Shown piece by piece: positions 14,746 to 21,970 of a DNA stretch of 24,583 nt; the first letter of the stretch is position 1; every line of letters begins with the position of its first letter. The notes below the pieces were generated by a model. The model did not search any database and was not told the origin of the DNA. It saw only the letters and a list, made by a program, of their open reading frames with translations. The stretch spans positions 1 to 24,583 of the forward strand of contig CAJTYD010000048.1 of assembly GCA_910583775.1 (NCBI GenBank). The letters are read 5' to 3'. The stretch comes from an uncultured Muribaculaceae bacterium (GTDB lineage: Bacteria > Bacteroidota > Bacteroidia > Bacteroidales > Muribaculaceae). Made by a program: the position numbers and the translations under genes.

Positions 14746-16915
14746 GCTGGTTTTTAACGAGATTGTAATAAGTACTTTTTTTCTTAATTAGGGACGCATG
14801 ATTTCCTATCTCCACAACTTCCCCTCCATCAAGCACTATAATCTGGTCTGCGTTTTTTACCGTGGATAGACGGTGTGCCACGACAACAACAGTGCGACCC
14901 TTGTAGAATTCATCCAGATTTTCGACGATGGCCCTTTCGTTTTTTGCATCGAGGGCATTTGTCGCTTCATCAAGAAAGATGAAATCGGGATTCTTGTAGA
15001 CCGCTCGGGCTATAAGTATACGTTGTTTCTGTCCCTGGCTCAATCCCACGCCATCACGACCGATTTGTGTGTTGTATTTTAACGGGAGCCCCATGATGTA
15101 CTCGTGTATGTTGGCGATTCTTGCGGCTTTTTCAAGACGTACCACATCAATATCCCCGTCATCGACGGCGATGTTCCGTGCAATGGACTCCGAGAATATC
15201 ACACCTTCCTGCATGACGACCCCACAATGGCGTCGCCACCATTTGAGGTTATATTCATTTATGTTCCGACCGGCTATTGATATTTCGCCGGATTGCACAG
15301 GATAATAACCGAGCATAAGCTTGATCAAAGTAGTTTTGCCGCTGCCAGACGAACCAACAATGGCAGTCACTTTTCCAGAAGGAATATCAAATGACACGTC
15401 ACTCAGTGTTTTTTTTGATGACAATTGATTATAGTTAAAATCGATATTCCTTATAGCGATAGACTTCGGACTTTGAAATGAATGTAATGACGAATCATTT
15501 TCTTCATCAGGGCTGTTATGGATCTCATTTATGCGTTCCAATGAAATCTTTACATCTTGAAAGGCATAAACGAACCCCATTAGCTGTTCTACTGGAGAAT
15601 TGAGCTGTCCTACGATATATTGGATTGCCAACATGGCTCCAAGTGTTATTTGCCCGTCAATAACAGCGGTTGCAGCGAAGGCCGTTATTAGGATATTCTT
15701 TACCTCGTTAATAAATATACTGCCGGCTTCTTGGCTTTGTTGCAGTTTTAAAGACTTCATTTGAACCTCAAATAAATCCGACTGTGTATCCTCCCATTCC
15801 CATCGCCTGCGCTGTTCGCAGTCTTGCAGCTTTATCTCTTGCATATATGTGATGAACTGGTACGTCCTGTTCTGGTTGATGGCCTGCTGCTCAAATAGCT
15901 GGTAATCTATGGCTTTTCTTTTTCGCAGGAAGGATGATATCCAGAATGTATACAAACAGGTTCCAATTATGAAGATAGTGAATATGTCCCGATTATATAT
16001 GAGGAGAACTATTCCGAATACTACAAAGCTAAGAGATGTAAAAAGGACACTAAGAGTTTGGTTTGTAAGGAAAGATTGCACACGGGTATGATCACTTATA
16101 CGTTGTAGCAGATCTCCCATTAGTTTTGTATCAAAAAAGGACATGGGCAGTTTTAACAACTTTATAAAAAAGTCGCTAATTAAAGAGATGTTTATTCTCA
16201 TGGATATATGTAACAAAAGCCATCTGCGAATAAAATCTGTAGCCGTTCTCCCTGTCACGATCATTAGCTCCCCAAGGAGGATGAGCCATATAAAATTTAA
16301 ATCATTATGTTTGATGCCGACATCAACAATGGATTGCGTCAGGAAAGGGAATATTAATTGAAGCAAACAGCCAACCAATAGTCCAGACCCTATTATGGCT
16401 AAATGTTTGCCGAATCGATTTAAATATTTAGATATGAATTTAATGGTGTGCTTTGTAGAATCTTCGTCTTTGAATTGTTTTTTTGAAAAGCCTGCTGATG
16501 GATACAGATCCAGGACTATGCCATATTCATTTCCCGATTCTTTGGCAGAAGCCCATTTAGATAAGAAATCCGATTTGGAATATTTGATTAGTCCCTTTCC
16601 TGGATCGGCAATATGATATATCCCTTTTCTGATAGAATAAAGTATTACAAAGTGATTCTGATTCCAATGAAGTATAACCGGTCTCTTGAAATTATCCAGT
16701 TCCTTAACGGAGACCTTTAGGCATTCCGTTTTAAAATTCAATTTAGAAGCCATATCCTCTAAACTTAACAAAGAAATGCCATCAATATATGTGTTGCATA
16801 AGGACTCAATGTATTTAAGAGGATACGATGCCTTATAATAGCTACAAATCATTCTTAAACAGGTCGTTCCACAGCGCATGGAGTCTAATTGCTTGAAAAA
16901 TGGGAATCTTCTCAT
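14729..16915 (-). CDS. Peptidase-containing ABC exporter (C39) for the modified peptide
   Basis: A 728-residue PCAT-type transporter that should cut the leader after Gly-Gly and export the core. The C39 domain (about 1-130) has Q9, catalytic C15 (SMRCGTTCL), H88 (NQNHFVIL) and D104 (IADPGKG), so the protease looks active. Membrane helices occupy about 165-450. The nucleotide-binding domain has Walker A GSSGSGKT (521-528), Q569, signature LSQGQ (625-629), Walker B FIFLDE (645-650) and H681, all intact. It follows the lipoprotein gene after a 46-bp perfect palindrome and overlaps the adaptor stub. The gene is more A+T-rich than the integrase and Rte genes. Precursor and maturase in the same run of genes make the substrate assignment strong. 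Confidence 0.92.
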   Translation of the reverse strand: MRRFPFFKQLDSMRCGTTCLRMICSYYKASYPLKYIESLCNTYIDGISLLSLEDMASKLNFKTECLKVSVKELDNFKRPVILHWNQNHFVILYSIRKGIYHIADPGKGLIKYSKSDFLSKWASAKESGNEYGIVLDLYPSAGFSKKQFKDEDSTKHTIKFISKYLNRFGKHLAIIGSGLLVGCLLQLIFPFLTQSIVDVGIKHNDLNFIWLILLGELMIVTGRTATDFIRRWLLLHISMRINISLISDFFIKLLKLPMSFFDTKLMGDLLQRISDHTRVQSFLTNQTLSVLFTSLSFVVFGIVLLIYNRDIFTIFIIGTCLYTFWISSFLRKRKAIDYQLFEQQAINQNRTYQFITYMQEIKLQDCEQRRRWEWEDTQSDLFEVQMKSLKLQQSQEAGSIFINEVKNILITAFAATAVIDGQITLGAMLAIQYIVGQLNSPVEQLMGFVYAFQDVKISLERINEIHNSPDEENDSSLHSFQSPKSIAIRNIDFNYNQLSSKKTLSDVSFDIPSGKVTAIVGSSGSGKTTLIKLMLGYYPVQSGEISIAGRNINEYNLKWWRRHCGVVMQEGVIFSESIARNIAVDDGDIDVVRLEKAARIANIHEYIMGLPLKYNTQIGRDGVGLSQGQKQRILIARAVYKNPDFIFLDEATNALDAKNERAIVENLDEFYKGRTVVVVAHRLSTVKNADQIIVLDGGEVVEIGNHASLIKKKSTYYNLVKNQLELGN

Positions 16916-16959
16916 TTTGACTTTGCTAAATTATCTGTAATACTTCTGTTTTCGTATAG

Positions 16960-17005
16960 CAGGTTGACAGATGTATAATGGATCCATTATACATCTGTCA
17001 ACCTG
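16960..17005. promoter_or_regulatory. Perfect 46-bp palindrome between lipoprotein and exporter genes
   Basis: The sequence from 16960 (CAGGTTGACAGATG...) to 17005 is exactly self-complementary, with centre GGATCC and no loop bases. It lies 14 bp after the lipoprotein stop and 45 bp before the exporter start, inside an otherwise tight operon. There is no T-run. It may limit or protect the mRNA between the two genes, or bind a dimeric protein. Confidence 0.75.
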
Positions 17006-17018
17006 TGATCCATATTAT

Positions 17019-17339
17019 TTATAGTTTAATCTGCTCCTGCTCAAGCTGGCTTTGTTCCTTAATAAGCTCAACCTGCTCACGTTCAAGCTGGCTTTGTTCT
17101 TCAACAAGCTCAACCTGCTCACGTTCGAGCTGGCTTTGTTCTTCAACAAGCTCAACCTGCTCACGTTCAAGCTGGCTTTGTTCTTCAACAAGCTCAACCT
17201 GCTCACGTTCAAGCTGGCTTTGTTCCTCAATAAGCTCAACCTGCTCACGTACGAGTTTATCATGCTCGGCTCCATTGTAGGAACAGGATGTTGTTAAAAT
17301 GACGATACCCATTGTCATTGCAAATAGTCTGGTTTTCAT
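17019..17339 (-). CDS. Coiled-coil lipoprotein built of 14-residue repeats
   Basis: A 106-residue predicted lipoprotein. Residues 1-19 are a type II signal peptide ending in the lipobox LTTSC (C19 becomes lipid-modified). From about residue 29 to the end the protein is five near-identical 14-residue repeats (EREQVELVEEQSQL), that is two heptads each, giving one continuous charged amphipathic helix without cysteine or proline. It starts 3 bp after the barrel gene and ends before the palindrome. Position in the operon suggests a periplasmic spacer or tether between the exporter and the outer-membrane barrel, or self-protection; both are inference. I recognise no named family. Confidence 0.7.
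   Translation of the reverse strand: MKTRLFAMTMGIVILTTSCSYNGAEHDKLVREQVELIEEQSQLEREQVELVEEQSQLEREQVELVEEQSQLEREQVELVEEQSQLEREQVELIKEQSQLEQEQIKL
17041..17250. repeat. 42-bp tandem repeat, five copies, coding
   Basis: Five 42-bp units beginning TCAAGCTGGCTTTGTTC (one TCGAGCTGG variant), with few substitutions. They encode the 14-residue repeats of the lipoprotein and keep the frame, so copy number can change without breaking the gene. Confidence 0.93.
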
Positions 17340-17342
17340 ATC

Positions 17343-19409
17343 TTATCGGTTATCTTTAGTTTCGTGATAGTTCTGTATGCCGTCGGTGACATTTACATTT
17401 ACCTGTTTACCGCCGGAGAAGTTCCATGTCAGGGACAAGCCCACATATTGTACGGGGGTTGTGTATTTATATGAAACCTTGTTGATGCCGGCTTGACGGT
17501 CAAGCTTTCTACGGTTCCCTACCGGCGTGAAGTCGACAGCCACTTGAAGATTGTTGTCAAGGAATGTCTTGTAGATTTGTCCGCTGACATTGTAGACTGT
17601 GTGATAAGTGCGGTCAAGAGTATGGAAAGTTGGTTCAACGTTGGCATTGAGCATACCGCCCCAACCATTTGGGAAGGTAAAATTATTGTTCAGGTAGAAA
17701 TATTCTTTGAAGCGTGTCTTATTATAATGCACGTTACCAACTGTCGTGTTTTCAGGTGTTATCTCAATACGCCCTGACAGTTTGAAACGCCACCACTTGC
17801 AAGGGGCACCGATCCATTCCGCGCCAAAGCCCCATACTCCCTGGCCAGATATGTTTACAGGCTTCGTATAAAATATATCGGCATTTTCAGCATCTTGGAA
17901 CGTCTGCCAATAGATTCGGTCATGTGCGTGGGCATATAATGCCGTAAGATTTATTTTGTTGCCCAGCAAAGACAGGCCTGCCATAACTATGTCGGCAGAC
18001 TGTGCCTTGAGTCCTGGATTTCCGACAGTGTAGTTGTATGGGTCGTCCCAGTTTATGACAGACGAAATGGCAGAGTATGGAATGTCGCTCAGGGTTCTCT
18101 TATAATTCAGCATCAAGGCATGGTTCATTCTTGAGCCGAACGGCATCATGACCTGTATGGTCGGATTTATGGACCACTGGGTGTTATGGCTTGTAACGTC
18201 AGCACTCCGGTCATTGTAACTTATGCGGTTGAGTTGCCAGTTTACACCTGCACTGTAACGAAGTTTCCATACCATGCCTTGGGCTGCGGCGTAAACAACC
18301 GGTGTGAAGCCGTTTGTTCGGGTAGGAATGGAACTGACCGTAAAACGGTCGTCCTCAACAGTTGCAGACGGAGTATAATCGGATGATATCCACTGTGCCG
18401 AAGCTCCGAATTTCCAAGAGAGTTCACGGCTTTTGGGATAAAGGAAATCCGCTTTGAACTTCCATAGATCCAGACTGTTTTTTTCAGACAAGGCACTGAC
18501 ATTAGTGTTGTTGGTTGAATAGTCCGACAACTCATCGCTGCTACGATTGAAATAGTCTGCTGTCAGTTCCATGGAGGCTCCGTTCTTATTGAGGGGCATG
18601 TTAAACTTTAAGGTGCCTTCCTGTATGAGAGTGCTGATTCGCTTGTCAATAGCTGATACGGAGTTGCCGTCCAAAGAACTTGAAGACGATTTCGGGCGAG
18701 AGGTCGCAATAAGGTAGCTGCCGCCGAGTTGAGAGCCAGACTTAAACTGCTGTGTAAGACTGAGGCGATTCCTGAACCCGAAGTCTTTCGTCATGGTTGT
18801 TTCTGTCAGGAATGTGTGCAGGTCGGTTCCTGTCATCCATTGTTCGGCGTTTTCTTTGATCTTGGTGCCGCCGACATAAACATTATCATATATACTGAGG
18901 TTTTTATAACGGTAGTTCATCATGGCTCCGAGCCCTTCGTTACCGAATCCGCAAGAGCGATACCAGTTGGCATCGGCGACGACACTTCCGTAGAAGCCTC
19001 CTTCTGGCGGACGTCGCAATGTTATCATGATTGTTCCGCCACTCAGTGCGGCATTCTGGTCGGATCCGGCCATATATCTGACCTGAACCTTGTCAATTAT
19101 TTCTCCCGGAATATTGTCGAGTTCTGACAGGTCGGAAATCTTGACGCCATCCACATATACTTCGCTCGCCGCAAGTCCATTAATTTTGAGCGTGCCGTTT
19201 TCGTTAGAAATGTTCGGGAGAAACGCGAGGACATCCACGGCCGGTTTCCCTTTTGTGATATCTGTGCCACGTAGGTTTGTGGTGTAGCCTTCTGCGTTGT
19301 TGTGAGTACGGGAGGCAACCACGACGACTTCGTTAAGTTGGTGATCTGTCTGGGCGTAGACGGATATTCCTATGGCCAGGAATGCGATGATTGTGGATAT
19401 GGATTTCAT
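17343..19409 (-). CDS. TonB-dependent-receptor-like outer-membrane barrel
   Basis: A 688-residue outer-membrane protein. Residues 1-19 are a signal peptide ending YAQ. The plug domain (about 25-130) shows LNEVVVVASRT, then VDVLAFLPNISNENGTLKINGL, YVDGVKI and IDKVQVRYMAGSDQNA. The remainder is a barrel of alternating aromatic strands. The usual carboxypeptidase-like N-terminal domain of many Bacteroidetes receptors is missing, and the protein is shorter than SusC types. It lies between the maturase (12 bp gap) and the lipoprotein (3 bp gap). In a peptide-export operon it may form the outer-membrane exit, or it may take up a related peptide or act in immunity; the sequence alone cannot choose. 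Confidence 0.82.
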   Translation of the reverse strand: MKSISTIIAFLAIGISVYAQTDHQLNEVVVVASRTHNNAEGYTTNLRGTDITKGKPAVDVLAFLPNISNENGTLKINGLAASEVYVDGVKISDLSELDNIPGEIIDKVQVRYMAGSDQNAALSGGTIMITLRRPPEGGFYGSVVADANWYRSCGFGNEGLGAMMNYRYKNLSIYDNVYVGGTKIKENAEQWMTGTDLHTFLTETTMTKDFGFRNRLSLTQQFKSGSQLGGSYLIATSRPKSSSSSLDGNSVSAIDKRISTLIQEGTLKFNMPLNKNGASMELTADYFNRSSDELSDYSTNNTNVSALSEKNSLDLWKFKADFLYPKSRELSWKFGASAQWISSDYTPSATVEDDRFTVSSIPTRTNGFTPVVYAAAQGMVWKLRYSAGVNWQLNRISYNDRSADVTSHNTQWSINPTIQVMMPFGSRMNHALMLNYKRTLSDIPYSAISSVINWDDPYNYTVGNPGLKAQSADIVMAGLSLLGNKINLTALYAHAHDRIYWQTFQDAENADIFYTKPVNISGQGVWGFGAEWIGAPCKWWRFKLSGRIEITPENTTVGNVHYNKTRFKEYFYLNNNFTFPNGWGGMLNANVEPTFHTLDRTYHTVYNVSGQIYKTFLDNNLQVAVDFTPVGNRRKLDRQAGINKVSYKYTTPVQYVGLSLTWNFSGGKQVNVNVTDGIQNYHETKDNR

Positions 19410-19421
19410 TTTGAAATATGT

Positions 19422-20717
19422 TTAGTTTACGTTTAATCGGGAAAGGTCAAAGAAGGCTGCTCTCATATTTCTACGGACAACATTTTCATCAACATTTATC
19501 GGGCACGTCCCTTTCTCCGCTTCGGATTTTCTTTGGGAGCAGATCGGACAAATAGGCAGCATCCGACAGGAGTAACAAACCGATATCTGGCTATGGCTTA
19601 TCCTGTCCAGACCTTTGGATGAATACAGGATATCCCCGTCCTTACCAATTACTCCGAGCCTGTTTTCCGGACTAAAGTCACGAGCCGTACACTTGAAGAC
19701 ATCACCAGTATAGTTGATGACTATGTTGTTTATATAGTCTCCGTAGCAGGAACTAAGAGAGCTTCCGAGGTACGTGTTTATGTTTGAATTGATTTTAAAG
19801 TCGCTTAACTTAGTTTTCAAGGATTCCTTGAGCCGTTCAAGGGATTCATTCTCTTCTTCCTGCCAGATTCGATGGAATGAGAAATACAGGTTCGCATGGC
19901 TGTGATATTCCTTTAAGTCCGTTATCAGGTCTAAAAATGAGAGGATGTTATCCGCTGTGTAGTTGCAACGTATAACGACTCGAACGCCGGCCTTGATAGC
20001 ATTGATGGCGTTTTTCAGGACTATTGCGTAACACCCTTTTCCGTTTGAAAAGAACTTTGTTTTGTCGTGTAGATGTTGTCCTCCATCAAAAGCTATTTGA
20101 AAGCTCAGATTTGATGTATAGGATTTCAGATTTGACAACATCCATTCCGTAAGGCATACCCCATTTGTTGTGAAGGATACCCAAAGTTTCTTATTCTTTA
20201 GCTTACAAAGAGGTGAGAGCCTCTTTAAAATTGGTTCTACCACTTTTGTATAGCGAAGCAACGGTTCTCCCCCAAAGAAAGACAACTGCAATGTCTCACA
20301 TTCAGGGTTGCAGGCCTGCTCGCAGAGGAATGTTATTACATTATCGGTTACTTCTTCCTGCATGCAGCTTCCTTTAAGATGTTCTTCATAACAATACCAG
20401 CAACGGAGATTGCAGTCCAAAGTGGGGTTTATAATAATGTTAAGATGCTTCTTGGAAGATAGCTTTTCATCCAAAGCCTGTAAGCAGTTGGCTATATCCT
20501 GTTGCTCGTCCTTGACTATATAGTTGTTGTCAACAAGCGTTCTATAAAACTGAGGATGCTTTAACTCCAGTTCGTCAGGGGATAGGTTAAGCCCATCAAG
20601 ATATTCACCCAACTTTGGATCAAGACTTATCCATGTCCTGTTCTGTGCATTAAAAAGGTACATGAACCCTGTGTTCTGTATGTCCTCAATAATGTCTATG
20701 TATCTACTCCACTTCAT
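19422..20717 (-). CDS. Radical SAM/SPASM peptide maturase
   Basis: A 431-residue enzyme expected to modify the adjacent precursor peptide. The N-terminal 80 residues resemble a peptide-recognition winged domain (RRE type). The radical SAM motif is CNLRCWYC (C102, C106, C109), followed by SFFGGEPLL. The C-terminal SPASM domain shows C-x13-G-x4-C, then CYSC-RMLPI-C-PI-C and a final GTC, giving ligands for extra iron-sulfur clusters; the last pair is CX2C rather than the usual CX3C. The start is set at ATG 20715-20717. A GTG ten codons earlier would lie inside a stem-loop. Related enzymes make carbon-sulfur, carbon-carbon or epimerised products; which one applies here is not predictable. Confidence 0.9.
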   Translation of the reverse strand: MKWSRYIDIIEDIQNTGFMYLFNAQNRTWISLDPKLGEYLDGLNLSPDELELKHPQFYRTLVDNNYIVKDEQQDIANCLQALDEKLSSKKHLNIIINPTLDCNLRCWYCYEEHLKGSCMQEEVTDNVITFLCEQACNPECETLQLSFFGGEPLLRYTKVVEPILKRLSPLCKLKNKKLWVSFTTNGVCLTEWMLSNLKSYTSNLSFQIAFDGGQHLHDKTKFFSNGKGCYAIVLKNAINAIKAGVRVVIRCNYTADNILSFLDLITDLKEYHSHANLYFSFHRIWQEEENESLERLKESLKTKLSDFKINSNINTYLGSSLSSCYGDYINNIVINYTGDVFKCTARDFSPENRLGVIGKDGDILYSSKGLDRISHSQISVCYSCRMLPICPICSQRKSEAEKGTCPINVDENVVRRNMRAAFFDLSRLNVN

Positions 20718-20732
20718 AGTCTTACTTTTTAT

Positions 20733-20772
20733 GATACCAAGGCTCACAGAAATGATCCGTGGCCTTGGTATC
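20733..20772 (-). promoter_or_regulatory. Stem-loop between precursor and maturase genes
   Basis: GATACCAAGGC (20733-20743) is complementary to GCCTTGGTATC (20762-20772), with three more pairs (CAC/GTG) after a one-base bulge. It lies 12 bp after the precursor stop and 15 bp before the maturase ATG. There is no U-run on the transcribed strand. It is a likely partial attenuator or 3' stabiliser that leaves more precursor than enzyme, and it covers the alternative GTG start. Confidence 0.7.
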
Positions 20773-20784
20773 GCTGTTTAGGGT

Positions 20785-20988
20785 TTAGGGTCGAGGACGT
20801 GAGATTACAATGGTTCCGGCATTGCATCCAACACATTTGCAGTTGGTGTTGCTGTCTACCCAACCGTCACTGTTGCAGTTGGTATTGGTATTGAAGAAAT
20901 TTGATTCTCCACTGCCGGCGATGGCAAAACCGCCTTGAAGCTGACCTTTCTCGTTTTCTGTGAGTTTCTGGATCTTTTCTTTTTCCAT
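20785..20988 (-). CDS. Precursor peptide with Gly-Gly leader and Cys-rich core
   Basis: A 67-residue peptide. Residues 1-20 are a charged helical leader (KIQKLTENEKGQLQGG) ending in a double-glycine cut site for C39 peptidases. The predicted 47-residue core has cysteines at 38, 50, 52 and 55 and a duplicated NTNC word (35-38 and 47-50) around SDGW, and it ends in ISRPRP. It lies directly before the radical SAM gene and has its own promoter with two operators. The leader resembles the GG-Bacteroidales natural-product precursor group; the core resembles nothing I know. Antibacterial activity or signalling are both possible. Confidence 0.85.
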   Translation of the reverse strand: MEKEKIQKLTENEKGQLQGGFAIAGSGESNFFNTNTNCNSDGWVDSNTNCKCVGCNAGTIVISRPRP

Positions 20989-21058
20989 GTTGTTTGATTT
21001 TAGTTTGGTTTGGTTTGTTGTTTTTACATTGGATTCCGGTTTCCTTTGTTTTACATTG

Positions 21059-21088
21059 CAAAAGTAATATTGAGATTCAAGTTGTCAA
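21059..21088 (-). promoter_or_regulatory. Promoter of the precursor peptide operon
   Basis: The minus strand has TTG (complement of 21086-21088), exactly 19 bases, then TACTTTTG (complement of 21059-21066). This is a near-ideal Bacteroidetes promoter. The leader is about 63 nt, A/C-rich, with CAAACCAAACCAAAC just before the gene. Two operators lie directly upstream. Confidence 0.82.
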
Positions 21089-21089
21089 C

Positions 21090-21141
21090 TACACAAAGGT
21101 GTATTTCTCTGATTTTAAGGCTATTTATACACTTTTGTGTA
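21090..21141. promoter_or_regulatory. Operator pair upstream of the precursor gene
   Basis: TACAC-AAAG-GTGTA (21090-21103) and TACAC-TTTT-GTGTA (21128-21141) are perfect 5-bp dyads with 4-base spacers, 38 bp centre to centre. The near site ends 1 bp before the TTG box, the usual place for an activator that contacts polymerase. The same motif and geometry occur before the GNAT gene. Confidence 0.8.
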
Positions 21142-21157
21142 ATTCTGCCCATGTTGG

Positions 21158-21784
21158 TTATGATGCTGACAGAAGAGGGTGGAATCTTTGATAGAAATCT
21201 GTTAGCCCTTTCTTGCTTGAACATACGGGAATTGTTTCGGATGCAAGGTAGATTATAGGATTTCCTATTTGACGGGTTTCTATGCCGAGTGCGTTCATTA
21301 CTTTCAAAAGATGGCTGTCGGTCTCGGCTATCATATAGCTGTCATCCTCATGCAGTATAGGAGCTACGGCAAGAGTCATAAGCTGCTTGAATAGTCTCAC
21401 TGTTGAGAACCCGCAACGCGAGTCTATGGCAAAACGTCCTATATGCCAGAAAGATGTGCCGGAATTGTTTTCTATAGCTTCCAACGGAGAGATATGGAAA
21501 ATCTTTTGCATAGGCGTGATAGTGCGCCTGTCCCATTTGAATACGCGTATACTCCCAATTATTTTACCCTCGTTGTCCTTTACTATAAAATACGCAGAAT
21601 CTTTGGAGTATGCCAGTTCCTCGCGGTAGATCTCCTCAATCTCCCGCTGTGCCATATTGGGGGCATGGCCTGAAGAATGGTGTTTGTAGTTTTCCGTTAC
21701 CACGAAGCGGGCGATGTCCTGAAGAAGGTTGCCACCGACTTTAAAGATAGAATAATCCTTGCATGACCAGATTGCTTTTTCCAT
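21158..21784 (-). CDS. GNAT acyltransferase, autoinducer/N-acyl-amino-acid-synthase-like
   Basis: A 208-residue cytoplasmic protein with a GNAT-type core: YFIVKDNEGKIIGSIRVFKWD (about 65-85), then FWHIGRFAID (112-121), which corresponds to the strand carrying substrate contacts, AETDSHLLKVMNALGI (153-168), and a final part GNPIIYLASETIPV (174-187). The LGI-x3-R-x-IG-x-P-x2-Y-x6-PV order resembles FeeM-type N-acyl amino acid synthases and acyl-homoserine-lactone synthases more than simple acetyltransferases. Its promoter shares operators and spacing with the precursor peptide, so it is probably part of the same system, perhaps acylating the peptide or making a lipid signal. Substrate unknown. 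An IS21 element lies just upstream. Confidence 0.7.
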   Translation of the reverse strand: MEKAIWSCKDYSIFKVGGNLLQDIARFVVTENYKHHSSGHAPNMAQREIEEIYREELAYSKDSAYFIVKDNEGKIIGSIRVFKWDRRTITPMQKIFHISPLEAIENNSGTSFWHIGRFAIDSRCGFSTVRLFKQLMTLAVAPILHEDDSYMIAETDSHLLKVMNALGIETRQIGNPIIYLASETIPVCSSKKGLTDFYQRFHPLLSAS

Positions 21785-21805
21785 AGTTATATTATTAAAT
21801 TTGCA

Positions 21806-21836
21806 TAAAACTATGGACTGTTTGCGCCTTTATTGC
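21806..21836 (-). promoter_or_regulatory. Promoter of the GNAT gene
   Basis: The minus strand has TAGTTTTA (complement of 21806-21813), a weaker -7 box, preceded by TTG that overlaps the near operator. The distance from operator to -7 box is 23 bp, identical to that at the precursor promoter, which supports this weaker match. Confidence 0.6.
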
Positions 21837-21891
21837 AACACAAAAGTGTATTTTCAATAATTATGATTACAAAACTACACTTTTGTGTAGT
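21837..21891. promoter_or_regulatory. Operator pair upstream of the GNAT gene
   Basis: AACAC-AAAA-GTGTA (21837-21850, one mismatch) and ACTACAC-TTTT-GTGTAGT (21874-21891, a perfect 7-bp dyad) are 39 bp apart centre to centre. The outer operator overlaps the IS21 target duplication by two bases. Confidence 0.8.
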
Positions 21892-21897
21892 ATATTG
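21890..21897. repeat. IS21 target-site duplication (left)
   Basis: GTATATTG abuts the left end of the element and is repeated at 24512-24519. Removing the element and one copy rejoins the outer operator to a plus-strand promoter. Confidence 0.9.
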
Positions 21898-21970
21898 TGC
21901 ATCTAACAATTGAAAAGGGACCCGGATAGCAATTGAAAAAGGGACCACCCGGACGGGCTTGCAAAGATAA

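Noticed and set aside
17041..17250. CRISPR-like array
   Set aside because: The repeats are contiguous, in frame and coding, with no spacers.
20776..20790. Two tandem TTTAGGG words resembling telomere repeat
   Set aside because: Only two copies and part of the precursor stop codon; chance.
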